Below, piece after piece: positions 35,601 to 55,594 of a stretch of DNA of 64,000 nucleotides (position 1 is its first letter; each line of letters starts with the position of its first letter). Origin of the DNA: Gyrodactylus bullatarudis (lineage: Eukaryota; Platyhelminthes; Monogenea; Gyrodactylidea; Gyrodactylidae). The notes under the pieces are model-generated. The model made no database searches. It was given only the letters and a program-made list of their open reading frames with translations, and had not been told where the DNA came from. The stretch covers positions 386,849 through 450,848 of the forward strand of contig SSNU01000077.1 in NCBI GenBank assembly GCA_012064415.1, read 5' to 3'. Made by a program: the position numbers and the translations under genes.

Positions 35601-36527
35601 TTTCTCTAGGTTCCTTCCAATGAGGCTCGGCAGCAGCGGGTTCATACTCAAAGTTTTCAACATTATTCGAAAAATAATTTTTATTTACATAGTCTGTGAA
35701 TTTATCCAGATCCAAATTACCGTACGTTAATAGAGTTGCATTCCTGGGAGAATAGTACTTTTTGTAATAACTTTTAAGATCATTCCATGAAAGCGTTGTA
35801 ATGTCTTTTGGATCACCTCCACTTATGAAGCCATATGTTTTGGGAAGAAGTTCATTCATCACCTTGTACATGAAGAGGTTGGAAGAGTTAGAAAACACTC
35901 CCTTCATCTCGTTATAAACAACGCCTTTGATTTCAAGTTTTGAATTGGGGTCCTTGGGAAAGTCTTGAGGTTCTAAGCGCCAGCCTTCCTGCATAAAATC
36001 AGTTTCCCTCAAGATTGGATCGAATACAGCATCAAGATAAACAGAAAGCAAATTAAAGTAGTCAACATCATTAAAGGTGGAAAATGGATAACAAGTGTAG
36101 TCGTATCCAGTCAGGGCATTCATAAAGTTGGATTGACTTCTTCTGAGCATGTTGAAGAAGGGATCTCGAATGGGAAACTTTTTGGATCCACAGAGAACAG
36201 TATGCTCTAGAATGTGAGAAACTCCAGAGTTGCTATAAGGGGTAGTATTAAAAATTATATTGAACGCTTTGTTATCATCATTTCTATCAAAGTGATAATA
36301 CTTTGTAGTCGCAGTTTGGTGCTTGAATTCATGAACATTCAACTTGAACTCAGGAACTGAAAATTTCCTCAAATATTTAAATCCATTAAATTTATCCCCA
36401 ATGGATAATTTATTTAGTTTAAAAATCATATCAAGAGAGAGAGAGACAGAGTAATTGTTAATTCTAAACTTATTAATGTTTAACTCACATCGTTTATGTA
36501 GTTTTCAGCTTTCGGGTCAATTTTCAT
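32662..36527 (-). CDS. PBDC1: PBDC1 / YPL225W family protein
   Basis: Small conserved eukaryotic protein; the yeast relative YPL225W (Chp1) is described as a chaperone for nascent eEF1A. Exons: 36489-36527 (13 codons, MKIDPKAENYIND), 33112-33315 and 32662-32850, all joined in phase 0, giving 143 residues. Recognisable family blocks are SIELGWAIKAYDHAEIHLNL in exon 2, and KWREFCNAYEGRVNDFN, ATLLRLDCRKGYDE and PRIQFLAIEIARND in exon 3. The first intron (33316-36488) is about 3.2 kb and contains the whole PITRM1 gene on the same strand. The second is 261 nt. A tryptophan/lysine-rich plus-strand frame over exon 3 is only its shadow. Confidence 0.85.
33422..33427 (-). terminator. Poly(A) signal of nested PITRM1
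   Basis: AATAAA on the minus strand lies 41 nt beyond the PITRM1 stop and about 105 nt before PBDC1 exon 2. It would let PITRM1 transcripts end inside the host intron. Confidence 0.5.
33469..36429 (-). CDS. PITRM1: Presequence protease PITRM1/PreP (M16C metalloprotease)
   Basis: Mitochondrial zinc peptidase that degrades cleaved targeting presequences and other short unstructured peptides. One uninterrupted 986-codon reading frame. The inverted zinc motif HILEH is at residues 72-76, with Glu75 the expected catalytic base, and the third ligand is expected at Glu174 in VYNEMKG, matching the ligand spacing of the human enzyme. DPFFNML, SGGDPKDI and REKGGAYGGG are also family signatures, so both halves of the M16C clamshell are present. 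Human PITRM1 is about 1037 residues; the difference is mainly a shorter N-terminus, where a mitochondrial targeting signal is weak but basic. The gene has no introns although its neighbours have many, and it lies inside PBDC1 intron 1 on the same strand. Its ATG is 59 bp below PBDC1 exon 1. Confidence 0.95.
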   Translation of the reverse strand: MIFKLNKLSIGDKFNGFKYLRKFSVPEFKLNVHEFKHQTATTKYYHFDRNDDNKAFNIIFNTTPYSNSGVSHILEHTVLCGSKKFPIRDPFFNMLRRSQSNFMNALTGYDYTCYPFSTFNDVDYFNLLSVYLDAVFDPILRETDFMQEGWRLEPQDFPKDPNSKLEIKGVVYNEMKGVFSNSSNLFMYKVMNELLPKTYGFISGGDPKDITTLSWNDLKSYYKKYYSPRNATLLTYGNLDLDKFTDYVNKNYFSNNVENFEYEPAAAEPHWKEPREITFYCSPDSNTPFKDRDCSISVSYKIASSEDVYLSLKMNILSGLLTDGENAPLYRELISENQLGLNWSIKGFDNSSRTTSFHIGIEGVREADLELIKDKINHVLSRFSQENFPSERVEALLHAYEMAIKTDSVKFGLRTLLACSSSIVHKQDLKDVVSIQKFLDQLRQEYSENPSLFSQMIKDYFINNQHKLVTIMKADPNYAVKQMESEKNQLEKLIKNLQEEDKKVIIEKCEKLSKNQSTKEDVSILPCLTIADIPKTTSKELFHLTRENDFEYQMNEHDTNGIVYTKILFDLNHLPEHLIPYLSLFSEILTKIGMQSISHLDFAMKEELFTSGIGNKSGIFPTILANGLDNLEDPNLYLYISSACLERNIANFMNLLEIILSQDLKWNETTRISQLISMYAQSAWSSNSLAHSGHSVAMDKAYASMNRTASLSDSLSGISHGETVISLIKKGPGSMSETIEKLREIHKLVFFKNNARISLTGAKKSIDESRQHLTKLMTSLTSKDSSSINKVQSQASSPLNFYYAMPYQVHYVSKAIKTVCQFHEFYPKLAVLARLISSKFLHSEIREKGGAYGGGCVLRSGSLTFYSYRDPNFMATLEAFNQSITWATRQDFNDQDLLEAKLSIFNGYDQPVDKKSMGNRYFFSRVTDDLLDRRRQILFNVTLDDVYEAANYLKTIEDMSVCTLGPKDSITSEMKNDQRWMVKETL

Positions 36528-36691
36528 GATAAATATTTGAAAATACAACTTTACTAAACAAGATTTTTCAAGCTGATATAAATTTTTTGTTGAGTCAAGG
36601 ATCTAATTCATCTACTTTAACTATTAGACTATTCGTAATAGTTAATAACTATTGACAAATATATAATATCAATATGCAATAGGCCATCAAG
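36528..36691. promoter_or_regulatory. Divergent promoter region, PBDC1 / GRK
   Basis: These 164 bp lie between the minus-strand PBDC1 ATG (36527) and the first plus-strand GRK ATG (36692). The region includes an AT-rich imperfect palindrome around 36625-36655 (repeated ctatt/aatag). It must serve both genes and perhaps also the nested PITRM1, whose ATG lies only about 100 bp further down on the same strand. Confidence 0.5.
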
Positions 36692-46389
<9,698 letters not shown>

Positions 46390-48887
46390 CATTAGCCAAA
46401 AAAGTATTGCAGTTAACCCTTCCCCCCCGCCTTGTGAGGCTCCCTCGACTTGCCCTATATTCCATATGCTCTCATCTTTCTTAAGGGAATAACTCGTTGA
46501 TTTTCCCTTTGCATTGTTTTTCCTCCTTGTGTAATATCTATTCTTTGCCATTTTTTTTAAATGTCTATTTTTTTTATTATCAACAGACCGACTCATAGAA
46601 TCTGTACAATATATATACTTTCTTTTGACAATATACATAATACGCTTACAGACACATATATTAGATCATATCACATATACAATATATGTATTATATATCA
46701 GCTCCAAAGTTGGCCGACAATCTCAAACCTCCTGAGTGTTTCATTAAGTTATGCATTATTTGTTTATTCGAAATTTTCTCGCTAATGTTAAAACCGAAAA
46801 AAGTATTTGTCTAGTTTTTTTGCGACAAGGTTTGTATAAAATTATTTTTCAAATAAAATTGACTTGAATAATTTTTTTCCACTGACTCGAGTCGCTCACT
46901 TGCGTGACTCTCTGTTTTCTGAGATGGAAGGAAGAAATTCTCTGTCGAATTAAGAATCATTCTTGGTGTAGAGTAAATGAATACAATCTGAATGAATAAA
47001 ATTCATTGAACGTAGCTGTAAATTTACTTTTCATTTGGAGAAAAGGAAATTCAAGGTATTATGCAAACTAACAGTAGTAGCTTGGTAATTCCAATTAAAT
47101 CGATATTCTAATATCAGGAATATCTACTAGATTTAATGGGAATCTGGTAGAAATTTTAGGTATGGTTTTAGATTTAAAATTAATTTGAAATCTGGTTCAG
47201 AGTGGAAGAACTACATTTAACACGGACATGAAACAACCTCTTTCATAATAATCTCTTACAATAGAGAAGAGAAAAAAATGTTCAAAAGACTGAATACATC
47301 TGTATGTGAGGGCTGGTTAAAGAGAGAGAAATATATTGAATTATATTCTTCTATCCATCATAATACATAAGTGAGAATCTCAAAATAATTTGAATGCATA
47401 AATCTTTCTCATCAATCACATAAATCAAAGATTTCCCTTGATAAGATTGCTTTTTTTCTTTTATCATTGTACATGATTTCTTTTGAAAATCTCTTCTGCA
47501 ATCTCAAATGTTTTTTCCTCCTTGTCAGATATATTGATAATTTCAAGTAAAGTTTTATAAATTTTAATCTCGATCTTGTTTCGATTATTTTTTTTACTCT
47601 CAGAAGGCAATCTCAGAGATTGAATCTCTTTCTTACATTTAACGTTTGTAAATTTCATTCAACAAGATGTGAAATTCTACTTAAGCTCATAAATTTCATT
47701 AAAAAAACTCCTAGTTGTACGTTACATCTTGGTCTTTAAAATCATTTGAGAAATAAAATTTTCTCAAAAGCGATACGAATTAAATTCACCTTGAATAGAG
47801 AATATCGCTCACTTTTGTTGATTATTATCAATATAAAATTAATTGCTAGCTTTAATTAGGATATATATAAAAAAAGGACACACTCTCTCATATTGCATCG
47901 TAAGGAAGACTGAGATAGGGGGAAATTAAGTAGAATCGTTACTTTCTAGCTTTCAAGTGGAGATTATGCATACCATGAACAACAGATAGTCTCTGAGTGT
48001 ATATAAATCTCTAATATCACGTCTATTTCATTTACTGCAATTTCCTTAGTGAAACACTTTGTATCTTATGAATTTGCAATAAAACACACATTTAGAAATT
48101 GAGATGCATTTTACATGAAACACTTTAATAAACTTTAATGTACATTAATCGATCTAATGAGCTCTAAATATTCCGGTCAAATACTCTAGGAGGTGTGCAG
48201 AATAAGGCAGGATTATTGATTTTGAATGAACCTTCTCTATAAATCTTAGAAACATTGTTCAAAGTCCTAGTTTTTTCGAATTGCCGCCCAATTTTCAACG
48301 AATCTTTTGAAGGATTTATAACTTGGGAAATCTTTTGATGAAAAAAAGCATCATCTTTATGAGAAATAAATTTAGATTTGAATAAAAAATTTTCAAGTTA
48401 ATTTTCTTAAACTAAACAGAATTTGAAATTGTTTAATCAAAATGATGAAATTTTATGCGTGATTCCGAAAGAATATTGATGAATATAATAAAGATATGCT
48501 TAAACTTTCGACAAAGAAAACTATACTCAAAAAAACATACGCTAAAGCAGTACAATGTGATGTTAAAAGTAAAAGTATTTTAATAATGCTTGTGTAGAAA
48601 AAAAATCCTTTCAGTCTAGGATGTAGCCTCATCTTTGGAAATTCTTTGGTCGGATAGTAAACAAATCTGAGCTAAGATTGTTAGCTGATCAGTTATTCAA
48701 AATTTTGCTTTAATCGTGATACGTGGCTCTTGAAAACTGATAGAGAATAAAAAGAGAATCTTCTTGATTTCACATGTATTAATCTTTCTTATCTATTTTC
48801 ATTAAGAGATGGTTATTGAAATAAAAAAAATTCGTAAGTAAGCGCTTTGCAAAATGAATCACATTCATGGATCGGGTGGTGAAAAGT
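46390..48887. other. Convergent intergenic region GRK / EXOC6
   Basis: About 2.5 kb between the stop codons of two convergent genes. An AATAAA at 46852-46857 could end the GRK transcript. There is AT-rich low-complexity sequence but no repeat array or gene I can support; a 64-codon minus-strand frame at 47464-47658 is noted separately. Confidence 0.5.
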
Positions 48888-51800
48888 TCAAGAGTGCTCT
48901 TGTGTCCTCTCAAATCCAGACACCTTCTTCTCCTTTAATCGGCGGATAATTTCATCATAGTTTTTCTTCAACTCTCTGTCTTCCCGGTTGAGGAAGCTTC
49001 TGAGTCCAGATGCCTTACCCTCTCTTAGGCGCTCTAGTAACTTTATGCATTGATCAGGCTTGACCCGGTCGTAGTCGGTGTCTAAAAAATTATTCGAATA
49101 TTGATTTATTATTTATTAGCCAAGCTTACTCTTCACAGATCCATAGAGTTCAATGTAGGTACTCCAATCTCTTTTGTAATACAAATTGGTCAACTGTTCC
49201 AAATCCTTGAATAACATGATAAGGTCAGAGGTTACAATGCCAGTGACAACACCTGACTTTGCAAATTGTATACACAACTTGAGATCACAAGATATTTGAT
49301 CGATTGTTGATCCGGTGATTGACTTGACATCATCTCCTATCAATATATCGAGAAGTTGCTTATCAATGTGTTTACAGACAGTTATGCAAGCTGTCTGGGC
49401 AACCTTTGCTGGCAAATGGTTGAAAGCGTTGAAATTGGTCTTGAGCCAGGTGAACATTTCATTGATTTGGTTGCTGGGCTGAATTTGCGAGGTATTCTCC
49501 TTGGTGAGGTCTCCATTAATACCAGGATACTGGGTGAGTTCAATGAATCCGTTAACCTTTTGTGTTAGCATATCATAAATTGACTCTTCGCAAACAGTCC
49601 TATTATTCCTAAACATTCTTGAGCAATCAATTGTGAACTGAGCATTAACTAAGTCGATCTCAGATGTCAGTTTTGTTTTTAATCCAAGTATGCTGGATCT
49701 TTCGAGCATTTGATTCCAACTTTCCATTCCAGAAACTTGGGTTTGAATACCGGTCGCCTTTTTGAATTTTTCCTAAGGAAAAATAACTATTACAAAGCTT
49801 TGGTTTTATGGCAAGCTCTCTTTCTTTTCAATCATTCCTCTTGAAAAAGAGAATGGGAAAAAACATTTTTTGTAAATCATAGCAGTAGCTTGTCAGAGAG
49901 AATTGGATCCCAAACATTTTTGATGATCATTTATCATTCAATTCAGAATTCCAATGAGATAATTAGGCTTATCGAGGGAACTACTACTTTCTAGCCTAGC
50001 TAGAAAAACATTTATATAAACTCGTAAGCAACATCATCGAGTTTGGGGAATGAAACCATTTTTTTGTTGTTAAGCTTTATTAAATGTTAGAAATTTAAAT
50101 ATCAGAGAGTAGACCAGAATTTTAATCAAATGAAAAAAATATTTATATCTGGACGAAAAATGGATCGATTTTTCGTGTGGAAAGAAGATTAAATTACACC
50201 AAATTTAAGATGCACTCTGGGAATTCTCAAATTAAAAAAAATAAGAAATAATATTGAGAAGGAAATCCCTACTCATGAGAATCTGCGTATGTTCTGCTTT
50301 TTTAATCTTTCGAGTAACCAAAAAACTTGTTCCTTGCATTATTGCAGTGTAATGATTGTGTTTAATTCTTTATAGAATGATAAACTGTGCTGTACGGACA
50401 TGAAGAAACAGGCTTTTTGTTAAAATTGTGCATTGAGAAAAATGAAATCTTACTCAACGTATTTTCAAAACACGTAAACATAAAAAAGGATCAAGATTTT
50501 GAGTAGAACTTTTTTCTCCTTGTAACATGTATTCAGTGGATCAACAATAGGGTTCTTTCAAAATAATTATTGCAAAAGAAGATGGAAATAAAAAGTTTTG
50601 TTTTTAACAAACATGGATGTGGTATTAAGAATTATTATAAACTTACTACTGCTTTTCTAACAACCTTTAACATGGAAAAATTAAAATGTACATTTTTGAC
50701 TTTGAAAACAACCAATTTTCCCTCTCATAACTCAGTATTAGGGATGGATTTTTCAATTTTAATTTGTTCAGATTGAATTCTTGGTTCGAATTATATAAAT
50801 TTTTATCCAGAATTATTTTATATTAAAGTGGCAATGATAGTGTCAAAGTTCCATTTTTAGTAAGAAATTTATTACTTTCAAGTAGTCATATAGAAGATTC
50901 AGAGATTTTTGATAGAAATAGTTGATCTGTAAGACTTTTAGCTTCTATCATGAGAAAAATGGGAAAAATTGAATTCAGAAAATTTTTAAACATGTAAATT
51001 ATAATACAAAATCATTGTTTCTATTGCAACCAGTTCATAAATAGATTTCGGAACATACATTCGAATTCTCCTGAAGATTCTGACCCAGGGTAAAAATCAA
51101 AAGTTTGCAAAATCTATCTCTCTACTCAGTACTTCTCATGTAAATGATGCTAAACCTATCGATTTCTGATGTCTTAATCATTCGAAAGAAAAAAATTCGA
51201 AAATGCTTCATGTGATTGATATTTAAGCGAATCATCATTTTTGAATGATATTCGCTACATGGACCATGGAGAATGATTCGAGTTTTCTTGTACTTTTCAA
51301 GCCAAACTATGAAATCAAGTTGAAAATTAAATTCTCTTTCGATCAACAATTCATCCCAGTGAACAACTTCCTTCTGTTATTTTATTCTCTTAGAAAAAAT
51401 AGTGAATAATTAAACTAACTAAACTTTTGTGAGAAATTAATTTTTTTATTAAACTACAACTTCCTGTTTGAGTGATTTTTCTCGTGACATCAACTGTGCT
51501 CACACAATTTCATATTCCAAGCAAAAACCAAGTTCATACAGCAAGGAACCCTAGGCTGTATATAAGGAATATAACTCTTATTCACGAGTGTTTTTAGGAT
51601 CAAAAATGTGAACATTAGAAACATCTTACATTTTTCTCCGAGATAAGTTCAGGTAGTCAATCAAAATATTTCTGATACCCATGATAATCTAAACAATATC
51701 CTAAAGTTAAACTTTGTGGATTTGTATTTCTCACATAGTTGTATCGTTTGAGACAACGGCCGAGATGATTGTAAGCATTTGTAATACCATACATGATAGA

Positions 51801-54800
51801 TGACTCTATTGATCTAGTTGTTTTGTATTTTAGAGTAATACTCTAGGAATCATGACGAAATGTTATCAAGATGAAGAGGGAGTAGTAAAAGAGATGATCG
51901 AGTAATCATTTTATGTATGTACGTATGCATGTAAAAGGGAATCTGAAAATTTTGCATTAACCTTATTGATTCTCTGAAAAAGAAAAAAATATATAATCTT
52001 GTTTGTATATTGTAAATCATTTTCTAAAGTGAGCAAAAATGGGTGGACAAGTTGGAATGCTTATTATCTTATCAACTTACAGCAGTTTCAATAGCTACCT
52101 TTGGTCTAGGCACAACAGGTGACATTGGGGATTCTCCAGTTGGGCTACCTTTTGATGGGAGTTTGGTATCTGGACTGAGGCAGTTGTCGATAAAGGAGCC
52201 GACAAAACGACACATTTTTTCATATTCCGACATGTTGAGACAGAGAAGGACCAGCTTATTCAGATCAGTTTGCGCATACTTGATCAACAAGTTGAGAGAA
52301 TAATTCAAATTCTCCAAAATCAATGAGTTTACCGCTCTGAAATAATAGTAAATACAAGTTAAATTTCTGAATATCTTTCAATCTTGAATTTATCCTCTAT
52401 ATTACACAGGTGGTAGTGAGGTCACAAACATTTAACGAGATATAAATATTCCCAAGTAAATTGTCATGCTGATTCCGAATCTGTGCTCATAATTTTCCTA
52501 TCCTACAAGGTTTGGGTATAATTTGGGAAAATTTTAAAAATAAGTTTATCCATATAGAATTTTATCGTTTCCGTGCTCGAAAGGCATTAAAAAATGCGAG
52601 ATGAAAAATAGTAAAATTTTTTTGTAAAATTGGATAGATAGATAGATAGATAGATCAATTTAAAAATATGTTCCCAGAAGAAATGTCCAGGTTTCCGGGT
52701 GCTGGATCTAACGTCAAAAGTTTTTTTTTCACTGAATTCTAATTTACTCAACCCTGATTGGTTCAATGATGAAAAACAGTAATTATCATTAGAATGCATT
52801 TCAATTTCCAAATGAAAATAGAGGATTTGTGTAAATTTATTCATTTGATTCTCTTCTCTCTTTAGATGAATTAGTACAATTAGTAAGACACAATTTTGAA
52901 TTTACCTGTCATAGAAAGACAGACCAAATTTATTTATGAGCATGATTGAAATTTTTGAATGAATTCGTATAATTTAGGTGTATTATCGATTTGTTAGTTT
53001 AACAAAATAACTCGAAACTTTGCATTTGACGAGAAGAAATAGAATGAATTCGTTTTTCTCGAAGCATATAGAATACAATCTAAATAATCTTCTTGGGATA
53101 TTAAGAGGAATGAACAAGATGATAAGCATACCTGTTAATGTTATCTTCAATTTCTGTGAGTGAGATGTCGATATTTTGATTGAAATCTTTGCAGACAAGG
53201 ACGAATTGTGTAATTTCATAAAACACCTTTGGCACCATTAATGAGTAATCAAGTGTTTTGGGATAGTGGTCACTCTGATCTTCAATCGGATAGTGGGATA
53301 GATAAATATCGTAGTCCATATTAGATTTGATAGTTATCAGGGTGTAGTTATCTTCCTCGAAAATCTTTTCGAATCTATAGAAAAAAAGTATAACAGAAAA
53401 ATAATACTGTTTTTACTTTCAAGTAGATATGTGATTTTTGTCAACTTACTTTTTGGTATATTCGTTAGAAAGGAGTTCTACGTATTTCTTTCTTATTATA
53501 TCAATCAGATCAGAAAGACCAGTTGTGGAAAAACCAATCGACATCATTGTCCTTATGAAGAGCTCTGTATAATCTTTTAGTCTAATGATATCGGCAAGGC
53601 TGTGTTTTTCATTTGAAGAGTTGTTCTCGACAAACTTTGTCAACTTTGTACAGGCTGTGTTCCAGTTCTCTTCAATGTGAGCCTGAAATATGGCTGATGG
53701 CGATGACAATGTGTGTCGGAGACATTCTTCCACCTTGAAGAAGCCAACAATACTCGAGTAGAATTCTAGATAGTTTTCTGTTTCTTTCTATCCAAAAATA
53801 AAACTATAATTTTACCAGCATAGTAATATTTCAAAATTAAAAACTTCCTCATCTGAATACTCACGAGTAGTTGAAGAAAAATTGGATTTTTTAAATGTTA
53901 AATAAGGCTAAAAATACTAACCTCTTGACGAGCAGATAGACTGAGAGTTATAGTCAACTGCTTCTTCCTCTGGGTGCAATAGTTCTTTTCAAATTCTATT
54001 TTCTCATGTAGAACACTGTGAATGTGCATACATCGATAGACTGATGTAAAATCAAGGATACTATCAAGAACACTCAAATTGGGATTTGCATTCTCCGAGT
54101 CACTCAACTGGCCATCAAATGGACGATAGGTTTTAAAGAGATTTCTCAACTCTTCCACTTCAATGTCGATGTTGTCTGAAAGAGATTTTTAAAACTAAAT
54201 TTATTTCATGTTTCTTTAGTCGTATATACTTTAGTTTCAAATGTAAATTTTTAGAACGTTATTTGTTTAATCAAATGGAGAACACCAGAAAAAATAAAAA
54301 TACATGGTATATGAACAAGCTTTCAGTACAATTGATGAGAATTAGGCAATATAAGGAGAGAGAGAACCTCATAAAAAACAAACAAACATACTTTTACTTG
54401 AATATGACCAGCCACTGATCAAGTTATTTGATATCAATGCATTCAAATTAATAATATCTAATAGAATTGAATATATTTGAGTAAAAGAGGAAATATAAAA
54501 GCATCTGAAAAAGCTCGTAAAAATGATAATGAATTATTGAATATATATAGACTCAGAGGATTAAATTAACCAGCTAAATCTGGTTAATTGTTACTCACTA
54601 TTTGTAATGCTGACCTTCCTATCTATTAAAGCATCTGGTGTGAGTGTCTTATCAATCTTGGTATTGAATTTTGTATCGTTGATGATGAACCCGTTGACTA
54701 TTGCTGTTTGACGCATGGCAATCTCTCCAATTTCAATTGATTTGCTGCGAATAATCTCTAAGAAATTGGTTACTTCCTTAAGGCTGGAATTTTTGATTTC

Positions 54801-55422
54801 TGCTCTGAGGAGAGGAATTCGTTCTTCAATAGCTGAGGCAAAAGCATACTTTCGAATGAGAGGTAATTTGTTTTTTTCTAAATTCGATAAAGATTTCAGT
54901 GCATGATATTGTCTTTTATTCTTGATACTATCTCGAATGGATCCGTACATTTCTAAAATTGGAATGGAAAGTTCTAGTGCTTCTATAGTTTTTTCAATAC
55001 TTTCGAGAGAAGATTTATGTTCAGTGAGTTGGGAGAAAACTTCATCTAGCTAAGAGAAATAATTATTTCAGTACACTTACAAATCCGACAGAGTTTCTAA
55101 AATCATTGCCAACTTCCTTAAGAGAAGTTTCGATCTCTTGAGTTTCAGATTGAATTTCAATGAGTTCTCTTGTGGTTTCCACAAAGCTTTTCGAATGAGC
55201 ACTACATGCTCTCTGGATATCATCGTTTTTCATGCTTATTCTTGTAGTTATTGCATCAGCAAAGGAGGCAGCCAACTCTCCCACTGGAGCTCCCCTTCCA
55301 TTAGTAAACAAGTATTCTTCATGATTTCTTATTTTACAAAGAACACTCGCTACAGAACCAGAGGATCCAGCTTCGATTTCATTCAAGAGATCATCAAAAT
55401 TTAATTCTGGACCGTTACTCAT
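48888..55422 (-). CDS. EXOC6: Exocyst complex component 6 (Sec15)
   Basis: Subunit of the octameric exocyst that tethers secretory vesicles to the plasma membrane; Sec15 binds Rab11/Sec4-type GTPases. Exons: 55081-55422, 54599-55049, 53922-54175, 53450-53787, 53132-53374, 52081-52336, 49130-49772 and 48888-49081. Reading phase is continuous, giving about 906 residues against roughly 800 in vertebrates. Diagnostic blocks are NKRQYHALKSLSNLE, IPLLRAEIKNSSLKEV and IRSKSIEIGEIAMRQ near the N-terminus, and KRDWSTYIELYGSVK with DRVKPDQCIKLLERL at the C-terminus. A Pro/Ser-rich loop (LPSKGSPTGESPMSPVVPRP) in the sixth exon partly explains the extra length. Intron 1 is 31 nt and intron 6 is 2.3 kb. 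The start codon faces the plexin gene 172 bp away. Confidence 0.9.
50823..51085. repeat. Dispersed repeat B, copy 2
   Basis: Second copy of 16085-16345, located in EXOC6 intron 6. Identity is moderate, with small indels. Confidence 0.6.
52632..52654. repeat. (GATA)n microsatellite
   Basis: Five to six GATA units in EXOC6 intron 5. Confidence 0.8.
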
Positions 55423-55594
55423 ACTAGCCCTGAATTTTGTTGCATTTGTGTGTGAGAATCAAAGTTATCAAATTTCAAGGAAAATTAAATTTATTTTTAA
55501 AATCGCACAAAAACGAACAAAACAGTTATTATAAGTATTTCTTTAAAATGATACAGTGTAGATTTTCAAATTCATATATCAAAAATGGTTTAAT
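55423..55594. promoter_or_regulatory. Divergent promoter region, EXOC6 / plexin
   Basis: These 172 bp lie between the start codons of EXOC6 (minus) and plexin (plus). They contain AT-rich sequence and a three-codon upstream ORF (ATG GTT TAA at 55585-55593) that ends one base before the plexin ATG. Confidence 0.5.

Noticed and set aside
47464..47658. 64-codon minus-strand ATG frame (Lys/Glu/Ile rich)
   Set aside because: Looks mildly protein-like, but it is short, isolated in the GRK/EXOC6 intergenic region and unsupported by splice or polyadenylation signals.
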